From contig JAJDAG010000113.1 of the NCBI GenBank assembly GCA_029262005.1, positions 1 to 41,617 on the forward strand: a DNA stretch of 41,617 bases. Reading direction: 5' to 3'. The first letter of the stretch is position 1, and every line of letters starts with the position of its first letter. Below are positions 26,346 through 36,400 of the stretch, piece after piece. Source of the stretch: Candidatus Zhuqueibacterota bacterium (lineage in GTDB: Bacteria > Zhuqueibacterota > Zhuqueibacteria > Oceanimicrobiales > Oceanimicrobiaceae). The position numbers and the translations under genes are program-made. The notes below the pieces were generated by a model that was not told the DNA's origin, did not search any database, and worked only from the letters and a program-made list of their open reading frames with translations.

Positions 26346-28130
26346 TTACCCCACAAGCTCGGTCAGTTCATTTAACAGAGACTCAATGACAACGAACCCC
26401 CCTTCCCAGAAACTCTTTTCGGAAAAATCCAGGCCCAGCTCCTGAATCAGATGTTCTGGCCAATTGGAGTCGCCGGCGGCGAGCAGGGCACGGTATTTCG
26501 GCACAAAAGCTTCACCTTCTTTTTCATACTGATTAAACAAAGCCAGCACGAAAAGGGCGCCAAAAGTGTAAGCGTAGCAGTAAAACCGGCTGTGTATAAA
26601 ATGCGGTATCACAGACCAGAACCATTTCTCTTCTTCGAGAAAATCGACTGTGTCACCATACATTTCGTCACGGTGCTTTATCCAGAGTCGGCAAAAATCA
26701 TCTGCGCTCAAACGGTGCTTTGCCCCTTCAAGATGCGTGTCAAGCTCAAAGCGGGTATACATGGTTTGCCGTGAAATCGTGCCGAAAAAATCCTCGAGCT
26801 TCGAGGCGATTATCTGCACGCGGCTCTCCCGATCGGTTTCTTCAGCCAGGAGTTTACGCGTAAGCAGCATCTCGGCAAATACGGAGGCGGTTTCGGCCAA
26901 AACCAGCGGTGGATGAAACGTCAGCAGCGATTCTTTCTCACAGGCCAGAACGCTGTGCAAGGCATGACCAAATTCGTGTGCCATTGTGTAAACACTGTCA
27001 ATATTATCAACATAATTCATCAGGACAAACGGATGCGCCGATGGCCCAACGCTATAGCAGAATGCACCGCCACGTTTTCCCGGACGAATCTCGGCATCAA
27101 TCCAGTTCTGCTCAAAAGCGCCCCGGATAATTTTGCCGAACTCCGGCGAAAAACTACTGAAACTCTCAAGCACCAGCGCTTTGCCATTTTCAAACGGAAC
27201 AACCTTTCCGGATTGATTTACCGGAGCGTGTAAATCGCTGCCCTTCAGTTTGGACAGACCAAGCATCTTTGCTTTCAGTCGACAGAATTGCTGCGGCAGA
27301 TGGTTGTGCGCACCGGTGACATCCATCATGGTGTTGACCACTTCCGCGGGCACCTTGTTATTCAAAAGGCTGGGCTGGATAGGACTTTCGTAGCCGCGCA
27401 TCTCCATTTCAGTGGCATGATCTTTAATCAGGCTACCGAAAATGTTGGTAAAAATCAGGGCGTTGTCGCCGAACTTACCATCGTGGGCTTCTTTGGCGCG
27501 CCTGCGCACTTCGGCATCCTGATGCCGCGCCAACTCGCGCAATTCACTTTGTGTCACGGTATTTTTCTCACCGTCAAGCTCAAATTCCCATTCAAAGTCC
27601 GCTGTAAATTCATCAAACAAATTAACAAAGGCGGTTTTGCCTGACAGATTTTTACGATTCACCACCTGCTCTTCTTTCTCAGAAAGCATGTGCGGGGTGA
27701 AAAGTCGCAGCGATTCGAGATGGTGTTTGTAGTGCGAAAGAACACCTGACTCCAGAAGCTCTGCCATTTTTTCATCTGTGACACTCTGAATTTCCAGAGA
27801 AAAAAACAGCATCTCATTGTTAATTCGCGTCATCGCTTCCTGCACTTTTGCCACCATTGCCTTGTATGTGTCATTGCGGCCATCGGCGAAAAACAAGAGG
27901 TTGGCCATTGCGTACGGCCGGTAAGAGGCTTCAATAATCGCCTCGTATTCCTTCACTGCTGCCAGCAGCAACTCAGGTGTGCAAGTTCCGGCATCTATCT
28001 TGCCATGATATTGTTCCTGAAATGATCTCGCGCGTTCAAGGGCTGAATCACTATCTTTATTTATTTCAGGATCATTTTCCTTGGTATACAAACATCCCAG
28101 ATCCCAAACAACGCCTTTTGCTTTTTTCAT
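26346..28130 (-). CDS. pepF: M3 family oligoendopeptidase (PepF type)
   Basis: 594 residues, standard for oligoendopeptidase F. Cytosolic zinc metallopeptidase that cuts short peptides. Zinc motif HEFGH at about 383-387 within YTMAHEFGHALHSV, and the third ligand in PLVLAETASVFAEMLL about 25 residues later. The N-terminal helical domain (about 1-180) and the C-terminal HFIHSRFYCYAYTFGALF segment fit the family. No signal peptide. Convergent or tandem neighbours show no operon partner. Confidence 0.96.
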   Translation of the reverse strand: MKKAKGVVWDLGCLYTKENDPEINKDSDSALERARSFQEQYHGKIDAGTCTPELLLAAVKEYEAIIEASYRPYAMANLLFFADGRNDTYKAMVAKVQEAMTRINNEMLFFSLEIQSVTDEKMAELLESGVLSHYKHHLESLRLFTPHMLSEKEEQVVNRKNLSGKTAFVNLFDEFTADFEWEFELDGEKNTVTQSELRELARHQDAEVRRRAKEAHDGKFGDNALIFTNIFGSLIKDHATEMEMRGYESPIQPSLLNNKVPAEVVNTMMDVTGAHNHLPQQFCRLKAKMLGLSKLKGSDLHAPVNQSGKVVPFENGKALVLESFSSFSPEFGKIIRGAFEQNWIDAEIRPGKRGGAFCYSVGPSAHPFVLMNYVDNIDSVYTMAHEFGHALHSVLACEKESLLTFHPPLVLAETASVFAEMLLTRKLLAEETDRESRVQIIASKLEDFFGTISRQTMYTRFELDTHLEGAKHRLSADDFCRLWIKHRDEMYGDTVDFLEEEKWFWSVIPHFIHSRFYCYAYTFGALFVLALFNQYEKEGEAFVPKYRALLAAGDSNWPEHLIQELGLDFSEKSFWEGGFVVIESLLNELTELVG

Positions 28131-28684
28131 TGAAGCTCCTTGATTCTACTGCTGTTGCAATTTATGGTATGAACACAGAAGTTTCGACTTATGACTATCT
28201 TCCGGCCTGGATTTGGCATCGTAACGCAAATCCAACAAATCACAATTAAATACTTCTGTACTGAGAAGCAAGGGCAATGTAGCCTATTGCTGTTTCTTAA
28301 ACTCTGCTGTACCTGCACAATTGTCATGCTGCCGGAAAGATGCTGTCAGCATGACAACATTCGCAAATGAACAACCGCAATTGACACACGGTCAACGGCA
28401 TTCTGTCGCTTCATCCTGAAGCCAACTCAAAAATAAAAACTGAACTAAACAACATAAATTCAAGTAATTACAAACAAAACAACTGGATTGGCACAACGTT
28501 TGTTTAAAGCAGAATGGTTGTAAATATAACTTTTAAGGATGCGACCATGTGCAAATCTGGAATTTTCAAGTCGATAGATACCCCGGTATTTCCGGAGCAT
28601 GGCAGGCATTGACAGCCGCTGGAACAGACTTCTGCCTGTCTGCAACAAAAACCGGCTACTATAAATGTCAGGAGAAATAAATAC
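28131..28684. promoter_or_regulatory. Divergent intergenic region between pepF and clpB
   Basis: 554 bp without a convincing protein gene. It holds an 11-bp perfect inverted repeat TTGTCATGCTG / CAGCATGACAA (28321-28331 and 28347-28357, 15-base loop), which may be a REP-like element. A sigma-54-like sequence TGGCAC-N5-TTGTT lies at 28489-28504. No CIRCE or HAIR heat-shock operator was found. A 21-codon ORF with AAGGA upstream lies at 28547-28612 and could be a leader peptide, at low confidence. Confidence 0.4.
28489..28504 (+). promoter_or_regulatory. Possible sigma-54 type (-24/-12) promoter upstream of clpB
   Basis: TGGCAC AACGT TTGTT matches the TGGCAC-N5-TTGCW consensus at all but one key base (T in place of the -12 C). 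It would give a leader of about 170 nt before clpB. Confidence 0.25.
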
Positions 28685-31303
28685 ATGACCTTTGATAAAC
28701 TTACACTTAAGGCTCAGGAAGCCATCTCAAATGCACAGCAGCTTGCCGCTGAATACGGTCAGCAGCAAATTGAAGTGGAGCATGTGCTGCACGCCCTTCT
28801 CAATGACGCAGAAGGCGTGCCCGTTGCCATTCTGAAAAAACTTGGCGGCGGCCAAAGTCAAATCATAAAACGGCTTGAGGCTGAATTGCAAAAACTACCG
28901 CGTGTATCCGGTTCTGGCGCAATGGGACAAGTTTATGTCTCCAACCGCATGAACGCAGTGATGAACGCGGCGCTGAAAGAAATGCGAAAGTTGAAGGACG
29001 CCTATGTCAGCACAGAGCATCTCATGCTGGCAATCGCTGATGAAAAAAACGGTACGGCCTCTGCTATTCTCAAAGAGGCCGGTGTGACCAGAGATAATAT
29101 ATTTCAGGTTCTGAAGGAAATCCGTGGCAGCCAGCGGGTCACCGACCAGAACCCGGAACAAAAATACCAGGCGCTTGAGCGTTACGGTCGCGATCTGATT
29201 GAACTGGCACGCCTGGGAAAACTCGATCCGGTCATCGGCCGTGACGATGAAATTCGGCGTTGCATGCAGGTGCTATCCCGGCGCACAAAAAACAATCCTG
29301 TTCTGGTGGGAGATCCGGGTGTTGGAAAAACAGCCATTGTCGAAGGCATCGCGCAACGTATTGCCAACGGCGATGTGCCGGAGTCGCTGAAAAACAAACG
29401 TGTCATCGAATTGCAAATGGGCTCGTTGATTGCTGGTGCTAAATATCGAGGTGAATTTGAAGATCGCCTGAAAGCCGTTCTCAAAGAAGTTGAAGAGGCG
29501 GAGGGCTGGGTCATCCTCTTTATTGACGAATTACACACGATGGTCGGTGCCGGCGCAGCAGAAGGGGCGGTGGACGCTGCCAACATGCTTAAACCCATGC
29601 TGGCCCGCGGCGAGCTCCGCCTGATTGGCGCCACAACCCTGGATGAATACCGAAAACATGTTGAAAAAGACAAAGCGTTAGAACGCCGTTTCCAGAAAGT
29701 GCTGGTGGACGAACCCTCGGTAGAAGATACCATTTCAATTTTGCGCGGTTTGAAGGAACGCTACGAAATTCATCATGGGGTGCGCATTGCCGATGCCTCG
29801 ATTGTTTCAGCCGCTACCCTGTCACACCGTTATATTTCCGAACGGTTTCTGCCGGACAAAGCCATCGATCTCATTGATGAGGCAGCCGCCAAATTGCGCA
29901 CGGAAATAGATTCCATGCCGGAAGAGATCGACGAAATCGAGCGCCGGACTAATCAGCTTGAAATCGAACAAGTTGCTCTAAAGAAAGAAAAAGACACGGA
30001 CTCCAAAGAACGGTTGGCGATTTTGCGAAAAGAACTGGCCGGCCTGAAGGAAGAAGGTGCGCAACTCAAAGCAAGCTGGCAGGTTGAAAAAGACGCCATC
30101 AAACGCGTACACGCAGTAAAAGAGAAAATTGAAGATGCAAAAAGTCGGGCAGAGAAGGCGGAGCGCGAAGGCGACTTCAACAAAGCTGCCGAACTGAAAT
30201 ACGGCACGCTCGGTGAATTAGATAAGCAGTTGCAAACTTTAAAGGAACAACTATCTCAATTGCATGAAAGCGGCACTCTTCTCAAAGAAGTTGTTACAGA
30301 AGATGATATTGCTGATATTGTCTCCCGTTGGACGGGCATCCCGGTGGCAAAAATGCTGGAAGGCGAACGCCTGAAGATCCTCAAAATCGACGAACGGCTC
30401 AGGGACCGCGTTGTCGGCCAGGATGAAGCCATTGACGCGGTCTCATTTGCAGTGCAACGTTCTCGTGCCGGTCTCAGCGAAGGCAACCGGCCGATTGGCT
30501 CCTTTATTTTTCTTGGGCCGACCGGTGTTGGTAAAACCGAGTTAGCGCGCGCGCTGGCCGAATTTATGTTTGATAATGAAAACGCCATGGTGCGCATCGA
30601 CATGTCGGAGTACATGGAACCGTTCAATGTTTCCAGGCTCATCGGTGCGCCGCCCGGATATGTTGGCTACGAAGAAGGGGGACAGTTGACTGAGGCCGTC
30701 CGGCGCAGGCCGTACAGCGTGATTTTACTTGACGAAGTTGAAAAAGCGCACCCCGAAGTCTTTAACATTCTTTTACAAGTTCTGGATGAAGGGCGTCTGA
30801 CGGACAGCCAGGGTCACGTGGTTAATTTCACCAACACAATCATCATCATGACTTCAAACCTGGGCGCAGAGCTAATTCAGGACAATTTTCAAAAAATTAC
30901 TGAAGAAAATCGTAATAAAATATACGAACAAACCCGGGAGCAAGTGCTGCAATTAATGCAAAAAGTAATGCGTCCGGAATTTCTCAATCGCGTTGATGAA
31001 GTGCTGGTATTTCACCCGTTAACCCGGGAGAACATCGCTGAAATCGTTGAACAACAATTTGAAAAGTTGGTGCGCGTCGCGCTGCAACGCCAGGGTCTTG
31101 ATGCGGAATTAACCAAAGCCGCCAAGGAAGTGATCGCGACCCAGGGTTACGATCCTGTTTATGGCGCCCGACCGTTGAAACGGCTCCTGCAGCGGCATAT
31201 CATCAACGAATTTTCCCGCCGCATTCTTGCCGGTGAGATCACAAAAGGGGACAAAGTTGTGGTCGATGCGAATGAAGGGGAGTTGATATTTAAAAAACAA
31301 TAA
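28685..31303 (+). CDS. clpB: ATP-dependent disaggregase ClpB
   Basis: 872 residues, the usual ClpB length. Hexameric AAA+ chaperone that pulls proteins out of aggregates together with DnaK. Clp-N repeats at about 1-145 (begin [19 protein letters not shown]), first AAA+ module with Walker A GDPGVGKT near residue 209 and Walker B LFIDELH, a coiled-coil M domain at about 400-530, second AAA+ module with GPTGVGKT near 611 and [12 protein letters not shown], and a C-terminal D2-small domain. The M domain distinguishes it from ClpA/ClpC. AGGAG is 10 bases before the ATG. Probably stress-induced; no classic heat-shock operator is visible. Confidence 0.99.
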   Translation: MTFDKLTLKAQEAISNAQQLAAEYGQQQIEVEHVLHALLNDAEGVPVAILKKLGGGQSQIIKRLEAELQKLPRVSGSGAMGQVYVSNRMNAVMNAALKEMRKLKDAYVSTEHLMLAIADEKNGTASAILKEAGVTRDNIFQVLKEIRGSQRVTDQNPEQKYQALERYGRDLIELARLGKLDPVIGRDDEIRRCMQVLSRRTKNNPVLVGDPGVGKTAIVEGIAQRIANGDVPESLKNKRVIELQMGSLIAGAKYRGEFEDRLKAVLKEVEEAEGWVILFIDELHTMVGAGAAEGAVDAANMLKPMLARGELRLIGATTLDEYRKHVEKDKALERRFQKVLVDEPSVEDTISILRGLKERYEIHHGVRIADASIVSAATLSHRYISERFLPDKAIDLIDEAAAKLRTEIDSMPEEIDEIERRTNQLEIEQVALKKEKDTDSKERLAILRKELAGLKEEGAQLKASWQVEKDAIKRVHAVKEKIEDAKSRAEKAEREGDFNKAAELKYGTLGELDKQLQTLKEQLSQLHESGTLLKEVVTEDDIADIVSRWTGIPVAKMLEGERLKILKIDERLRDRVVGQDEAIDAVSFAVQRSRAGLSEGNRPIGSFIFLGPTGVGKTELARALAEFMFDNENAMVRIDMSEYMEPFNVSRLIGAPPGYVGYEEGGQLTEAVRRRPYSVILLDEVEKAHPEVFNILLQVLDEGRLTDSQGHVVNFTNTIIIMTSNLGAELIQDNFQKITEENRNKIYEQTREQVLQLMQKVMRPEFLNRVDEVLVFHPLTRENIAEIVEQQFEKLVRVALQRQGLDAELTKAAKEVIATQGYDPVYGARPLKRLLQRHIINEFSRRILAGEITKGDKVVVDANEGELIFKKQ

Positions 31304-31321
31304 CATTACTGCCGGAACAAA

Positions 31322-31369
31322 AATCAACCTCCCGGATATCTACGCCGTTCATTCTCCGGGAGGTTGATT
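31322..31369. terminator. Bidirectional terminator between clpB and the DUF885 gene
   Basis: Perfect 15-bp arms at 31322-31336 and 31355-31369 (AATCAACCTCCCGGA and its complement) with an 18-base loop. Read on the - strand, the stem is followed by TTTGTT, a usable T-tract. On + there is only a later T6. Confidence 0.85.
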
Positions 31370-31401
31370 CCACACATGTTTTTTCGTGTAATCAAACCAA
31401 A

Positions 31402-33189
31402 CTAACTCTGCACCTGCTCCACCCAGTTTTTCACAATCTCTTCCAAAGTGCTCAAAGGCACCGCGCCATTGGCAAGAACAACATCGTGGAACTCGCGGAT
31501 ATTGAATGCCTCACCGAGTTTCTCTTGCGCCATTTTACGCAACGCCACTATTTTCAACATGCCAATTTTGTAAGCCGTGGCCTGGCCTGGGGCAACAATA
31601 TGACGTTCAACCATGCTTACCGCATCGCCAGCCGGGTTAGGTGTATTCGTCATGTAATAATCGATGCCTTGCTGCCGCGTCCATTTCTTTGTGTGAATGC
31701 CTGTATCAACCACCAGGCGACACGCCCGCCACAATTCCATTGCCAGACGGCCGAAATCAGAATAGGGATCTGAATAAAAACCCATTTCTTTCGGAATGAA
31801 TTCTGAATAAAGTCCCCAACCTTCAACATAGGCGGTGTAACCACCAAACTTGCGGAACTTGGGAATATCCGTCAATTCCTGTGCTATGGAAATTTGCATG
31901 TGATGCCCGGGAATACCCTCATGATAAGCAAGCGCTTCCATCTGGTAGGTCGGCATTTCATCCATCTTAAACATATTGGCATAATAAGCACCGGGCCTGC
32001 TGCCATCCGGCGCTGCTCTTTGATAAAACGCTTTGCCCGCAGATTCTTCACGAAATGGCTCCACACGCTTAACCACAATATCAGCTTTGGGCTTGGTGAT
32101 GAAAAGCTCATCAAGCCGCCCCTTCATTGTGTTGATGATCTCGGTTGCACGCGCCATGTATTTTTCGCGGCCTGCCGCGGTATTCTCGTACAAAAATTCT
32201 TTGTTTGTACGCATGAACTCGAAAAAGTCCTGCAGACTGCCGTTAAAATTAACAGCTACTTTTATTTCATCCATTTCGGCATGAATGCGCTCAACTTCTT
32301 TCAGGCCGATTTCATGAATCTCATCAGCGGTCAGAGCCGTGGTGGTCATTGCCGCTATCCGGGAATTATAAAAATTAGCGCCATCCGGAAATTTCCAAAC
32401 GCCGTCGTCATCGGTGGCTTTTTCTTCTAGCTTCTGCAGATAAGCGGACAGCTTTTCATATGCAGGAACAACCGAGGCTTGAATGGCCTCCTCAGCGCGC
32501 AGAATAAAGTCATTGCGGGCCGCCGCATCAAGCCCATCAATTGCGTCTATTTTATTGCGAAAATCATCGATCAAAGTTGTGCCGCTAATAATATTCCGGC
32601 AATCACGCAGCACATGCGCAAAAACGAATTTAGGTGGAATGATGCCCTTGCCCTCACGCTCTCTCAGGTCATCCAGCAATTGGTCAAACATCGCATTTAC
32701 TTTCCCCAGCCTGGCTATGTACGCATCAGCATCGCTCCCTTCGCGCACTTGATGCATGTTGATGAGGAAAGCTGGAATCTGCGAATGCAAGCCAAACATC
32801 TGGTTTACCGGGTAGCCATGAAATCGATATTTGAAATTTGCAATATCCTCAACTGACTGTTGAACAAATAAATCATAACTCAGCCGAGTGGCAGCATCCA
32901 GGCGAGCGTAATCGATTTCCAGGCGCAGCGCTTCAAGATTTTGTTTGTCTATTTCGTGCTCTTTTTGCGCGAATGCCTCAGAAAGATCATCCCATTTGTC
33001 ATAATCTTTTTTAATACCAAGCATGGTTTGGTACATCGGACTACGGTCAACGCTTTCATTGAAGATTTTCTCGAAAAACGCGTTTGCTTTGCTTGATTCA
33101 GCCACGATTTGTTCTTCTGTAACTTGCCGGCAGGCGCTAAGACATAATAAGGCCGCCACCAGCAAGAGCAGAGATACTTTTGCTCTCAT
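31402..33189 (-). CDS. DUF885 family metallopeptidase-like lipoprotein
   Basis: 595 residues. Signal peptide with lipobox LSAC (Cys20), so a predicted outer-membrane or periplasmic lipoprotein. The conserved DUF885 zinc motif YHEGIPGHHMQ lies near residue 421, with the distal YVEGWGLYSE helix about 30 residues on. Members of this family are distantly related to gluzincin metallopeptidases and are thought to hydrolyse peptides. The region EAWNSDYxx seen in some relatives is replaced by ordinary helical sequence here. The gene is monocistronic, bounded by a strong terminator downstream. Confidence 0.94.
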   Translation of the reverse strand: MRAKVSLLLLVAALLCLSACRQVTEEQIVAESSKANAFFEKIFNESVDRSPMYQTMLGIKKDYDKWDDLSEAFAQKEHEIDKQNLEALRLEIDYARLDAATRLSYDLFVQQSVEDIANFKYRFHGYPVNQMFGLHSQIPAFLINMHQVREGSDADAYIARLGKVNAMFDQLLDDLREREGKGIIPPKFVFAHVLRDCRNIISGTTLIDDFRNKIDAIDGLDAAARNDFILRAEEAIQASVVPAYEKLSAYLQKLEEKATDDDGVWKFPDGANFYNSRIAAMTTTALTADEIHEIGLKEVERIHAEMDEIKVAVNFNGSLQDFFEFMRTNKEFLYENTAAGREKYMARATEIINTMKGRLDELFITKPKADIVVKRVEPFREESAGKAFYQRAAPDGSRPGAYYANMFKMDEMPTYQMEALAYHEGIPGHHMQISIAQELTDIPKFRKFGGYTAYVEGWGLYSEFIPKEMGFYSDPYSDFGRLAMELWRACRLVVDTGIHTKKWTRQQGIDYYMTNTPNPAGDAVSMVERHIVAPGQATAYKIGMLKIVALRKMAQEKLGEAFNIREFHDVVLANGAVPLSTLEEIVKNWVEQVQS

Positions 33190-33434
33190 TTCGCTCCTCC
33201 GGATTTTGCACTGATTAAACAGATGTGTATGAAAGGAAAATAATATGGAGGCTTACGCTCACTCAGGGTGAAAGTTTCGACAAGGTTAAAGTCGAACTTT
33301 AAAAATGCACTGAGTCTGCCAATCGGTTGCAAATGCAGGATTATGCACAGATTTGTGCAAAACAGCTTGCTTTATCGACAAGATACTCTTTTTCTAATTC
33401 AAATTTCGCGACCGTGTCCTTCTTTTATATAAGG

Positions 33435-36400
33435 TCATTTTAAAAAAAACATCTTTTTCACACCTGTGTGAGAATCCGTTTTCAATCTATAAATGTACAG
33501 ACCTGAAGCGTAGCGACTACCATCAAAAGCAACCGCATGGTATCCCGCTTCTTTTTCACTATCTATTAGCACAGCTACTTCCTCACCAAGAATATTGTAA
33601 ATGCTCAATTTAACCCGGCCTGGTTCGGGTAGATCAAACTTAATAGTGGTACTCGGATTAAAAGGATTCGGGAAGTTCTGATAAAGCTGGTATTTATCAG
33701 GAATTTGCATATTTACTTCTATTACTTTGGAGTATTCAAAAGTGCCGTCCAAATCGACTTGTTTCAGTCTATATTTGATAATGACGCTCGTCGGCGATTC
33801 ATCAACATAGAAGTATTTTTTAGGTGAAGTGCTGTTGCCGTGCCCATTTACAAACCCAATTTCCTGCCAATCGTTATTCGCTGCGCCGCTTGCTCTTTGA
33901 ATTGAAAAACCAAAGTTGTTTGTTTCAGTCTCTGTTCCCCATTGCAACTTTACTGAATTGCCGTTAACCAACGCACTAAATGAAGATAACTCAACCGGAA
34001 GAGGCCCATTATACGGAATGAGCTCGGCTTCCAGGCTTTGCGCATCGAAGCAATCGAATTCTATAACGGTGTTCGAGTCGATTCTGTTGATGATTCGGGC
34101 AGCGGAAGGAGAGCCGCTCAAATCCCAATTCCCTTTCACCTTTATTTGCACCTTCTGCACAGTCGATTGGGCATTGGTCAAAGCCAGATTGCTGTTCCTG
34201 CTGATATTGCCATACACAATAAATTGGTCTTCATCGAGCCGGCCAAATTCCGGATTACAGACACTGACTTTCAGGTTGCTCGCCGAATGATTGAGCATGA
34301 CGATGCTCGGTTTATCGGCGCCGCGCAGCAGGCTGTCGGCAAGGAGACTGTAGCCGGACTGAAACAGGGCATAGCCGGTAATATCCAGTTCCTCGTGCCG
34401 CACGATGTGCGCCGTACTGTCCTTTTTCAAAACAGTGTATTTGGACGCTGCCGCATTGGCAAAATCCTGCAGACTTGCAGCATCTGTTTTAATCAACATC
34501 ACATACTCATAATCTTCATTGTTCGGATTCTTACCGTGGTCAATCCAGGCTGTGGCGAAATCACCCTGGGTATTGGTTGCGCCACTATTATCTATTGATG
34601 ACTGCGAGGAACGAATGATATTTACGCCTGTTCGATTGGGCAAATAAAAGCCGTTGCCAATGGGATCCATTAATGTGATCGAATTGCTGCCACTCGCAGC
34701 AAATGTATATGGAAAGGTGGATACACTGGTCGAATCAACATATATCGGTGTTGACGCGGATGACAGATTGCTCTGAAAAAGCGTTGTTTCGGTTTGATTT
34801 ACGCCGTCGCCGTTGATGATGTTGGAACCCAGGCAAATAATTTGATCATTGAAAAAAAACATTGATTTATTCACCCGTGTTCCGGCTGACGAGGCGGCGT
34901 CATAATGTTTCATAGCAAAGACGCCGTGCAAATCATCCAGGCTGCCGCCGCCGACAAAAGATTGATCGCTGAATTTTCGATGGCCATTCTGATCGGAATA
35001 AGTAGTGGAGCCTTTGAGGACGGCCAGGGAGAGTTTGAGCGCTGTCACGCCGGGTATTCGGGCCCAATCCCACCCATCTTCAACAATGCCGCTGGAAGTT
35101 TCATCAACCGGGCTGCCGTGGGTTAGCAAGCTAATGGAGCCGTAGCTGGAATATCTTCCATAGACATGTTCATTGCTGGATTGTTCGTAAGAGATGATAT
35201 TTTTGCTATAGCCTTTTACGGTGACCATCCATTCGTTGCGGCGATGAACCGACATGGCGGCATAAGGCTTGACCCAATGCCCGGAAGGGTCAGGCTCTGC
35301 CGAGTAGCTTTCTGATAGAGTTAAAAGGGTGTCCAGTTCGCCAATAGGTCTCGCCCAGCTAATGGCGCTCTGCACCTTCTTGAGGTACTTGGACTTGAAC
35401 AACGGGTGGTCGACGTCGTACATACGCAGAAAGGCGGCGGCCATTTCGTTATCAACCGTATTACCTGCCAGAGCCATCAACCCATAAGCGGAGACGTGTT
35501 TTATCAATGAATAAGCGGCATCCGGGGCGCGACCTGCCGTGCCTACCGGGACATCATATTTGTTGGCGATTAAGCGATGTGCCAAAAGCGATTGCTTGAG
35601 ATTTGTTTTGCTTTGCGCTGCAAGATCCCAGGACGATTCACTCAGAAGATAGGCAATGATAGAACACTGATGCAGCGCTTCCGGGACATAGGAAGTAGCA
35701 TACACCATTTTGTGATGATAACCCAGGTAATCGGGCTTGATCATATCCGACCATCCATAGGCAATGCTAAGGGCATTATCAAGAAAGGTTTTCAGAAAAT
35801 CCATGTTGGCGATTCTGGTGGCATCCGTAAAATCCTGAGCCAAAATATAAACAAACCTGTGCATAGCAACTTCGCGAAGGCCATCTGTGTTAAATCCGGT
35901 ATAGGTGAAAGAAAACCCCGAAGCCTGTGGTTGAATTATTCTCGTTGCCCAATCTAATGTTGCCATTTCTCTGTAAAAAAGACCTACTGCTTTTAACTCG
36001 TCGCGCATAATGAGAACTGCATGCGCGTAGCCTGCCATACGCTCGGAAATTGTATTCGCAAAAGGGGTATAGGTATTCAAATCCGAATCAAATGGGCGCC
36101 CATCAGATAATTTCATTTCAATACCATCCGTCCAACCCCTTGAATTCAGATATTCGAACAATATTAGTATCCTCTCCAAGGTTGTGCTGTCATAGTAATA
36201 AGGATTAAGATCATTACTCGGTCCTTGTAAGTGATAGCTGTATGCCAGCGGAAATAGAATGTTGGCAAAAATATGCTTAAGTTCGTTATAGTCATCTGTG
36301 TCTTCAAGGTCATATTGTCCCGAGCCCGAGGGAGTAAAATTGTCATACTCTGTATTGGCGCTGCTAAAGTAGTTTTTTAAAGCGTTATAACGTTGCTGAA

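Noticed and set aside
28504-28686. 60-codon - strand ORF with a signal-peptide-like N terminus and many Cys
   Set aside because: It overlaps the clpB leader and start codon, has no Shine-Dalgarno site on its strand, and its C-terminal half is hydrophobic without pattern. Likely chance.
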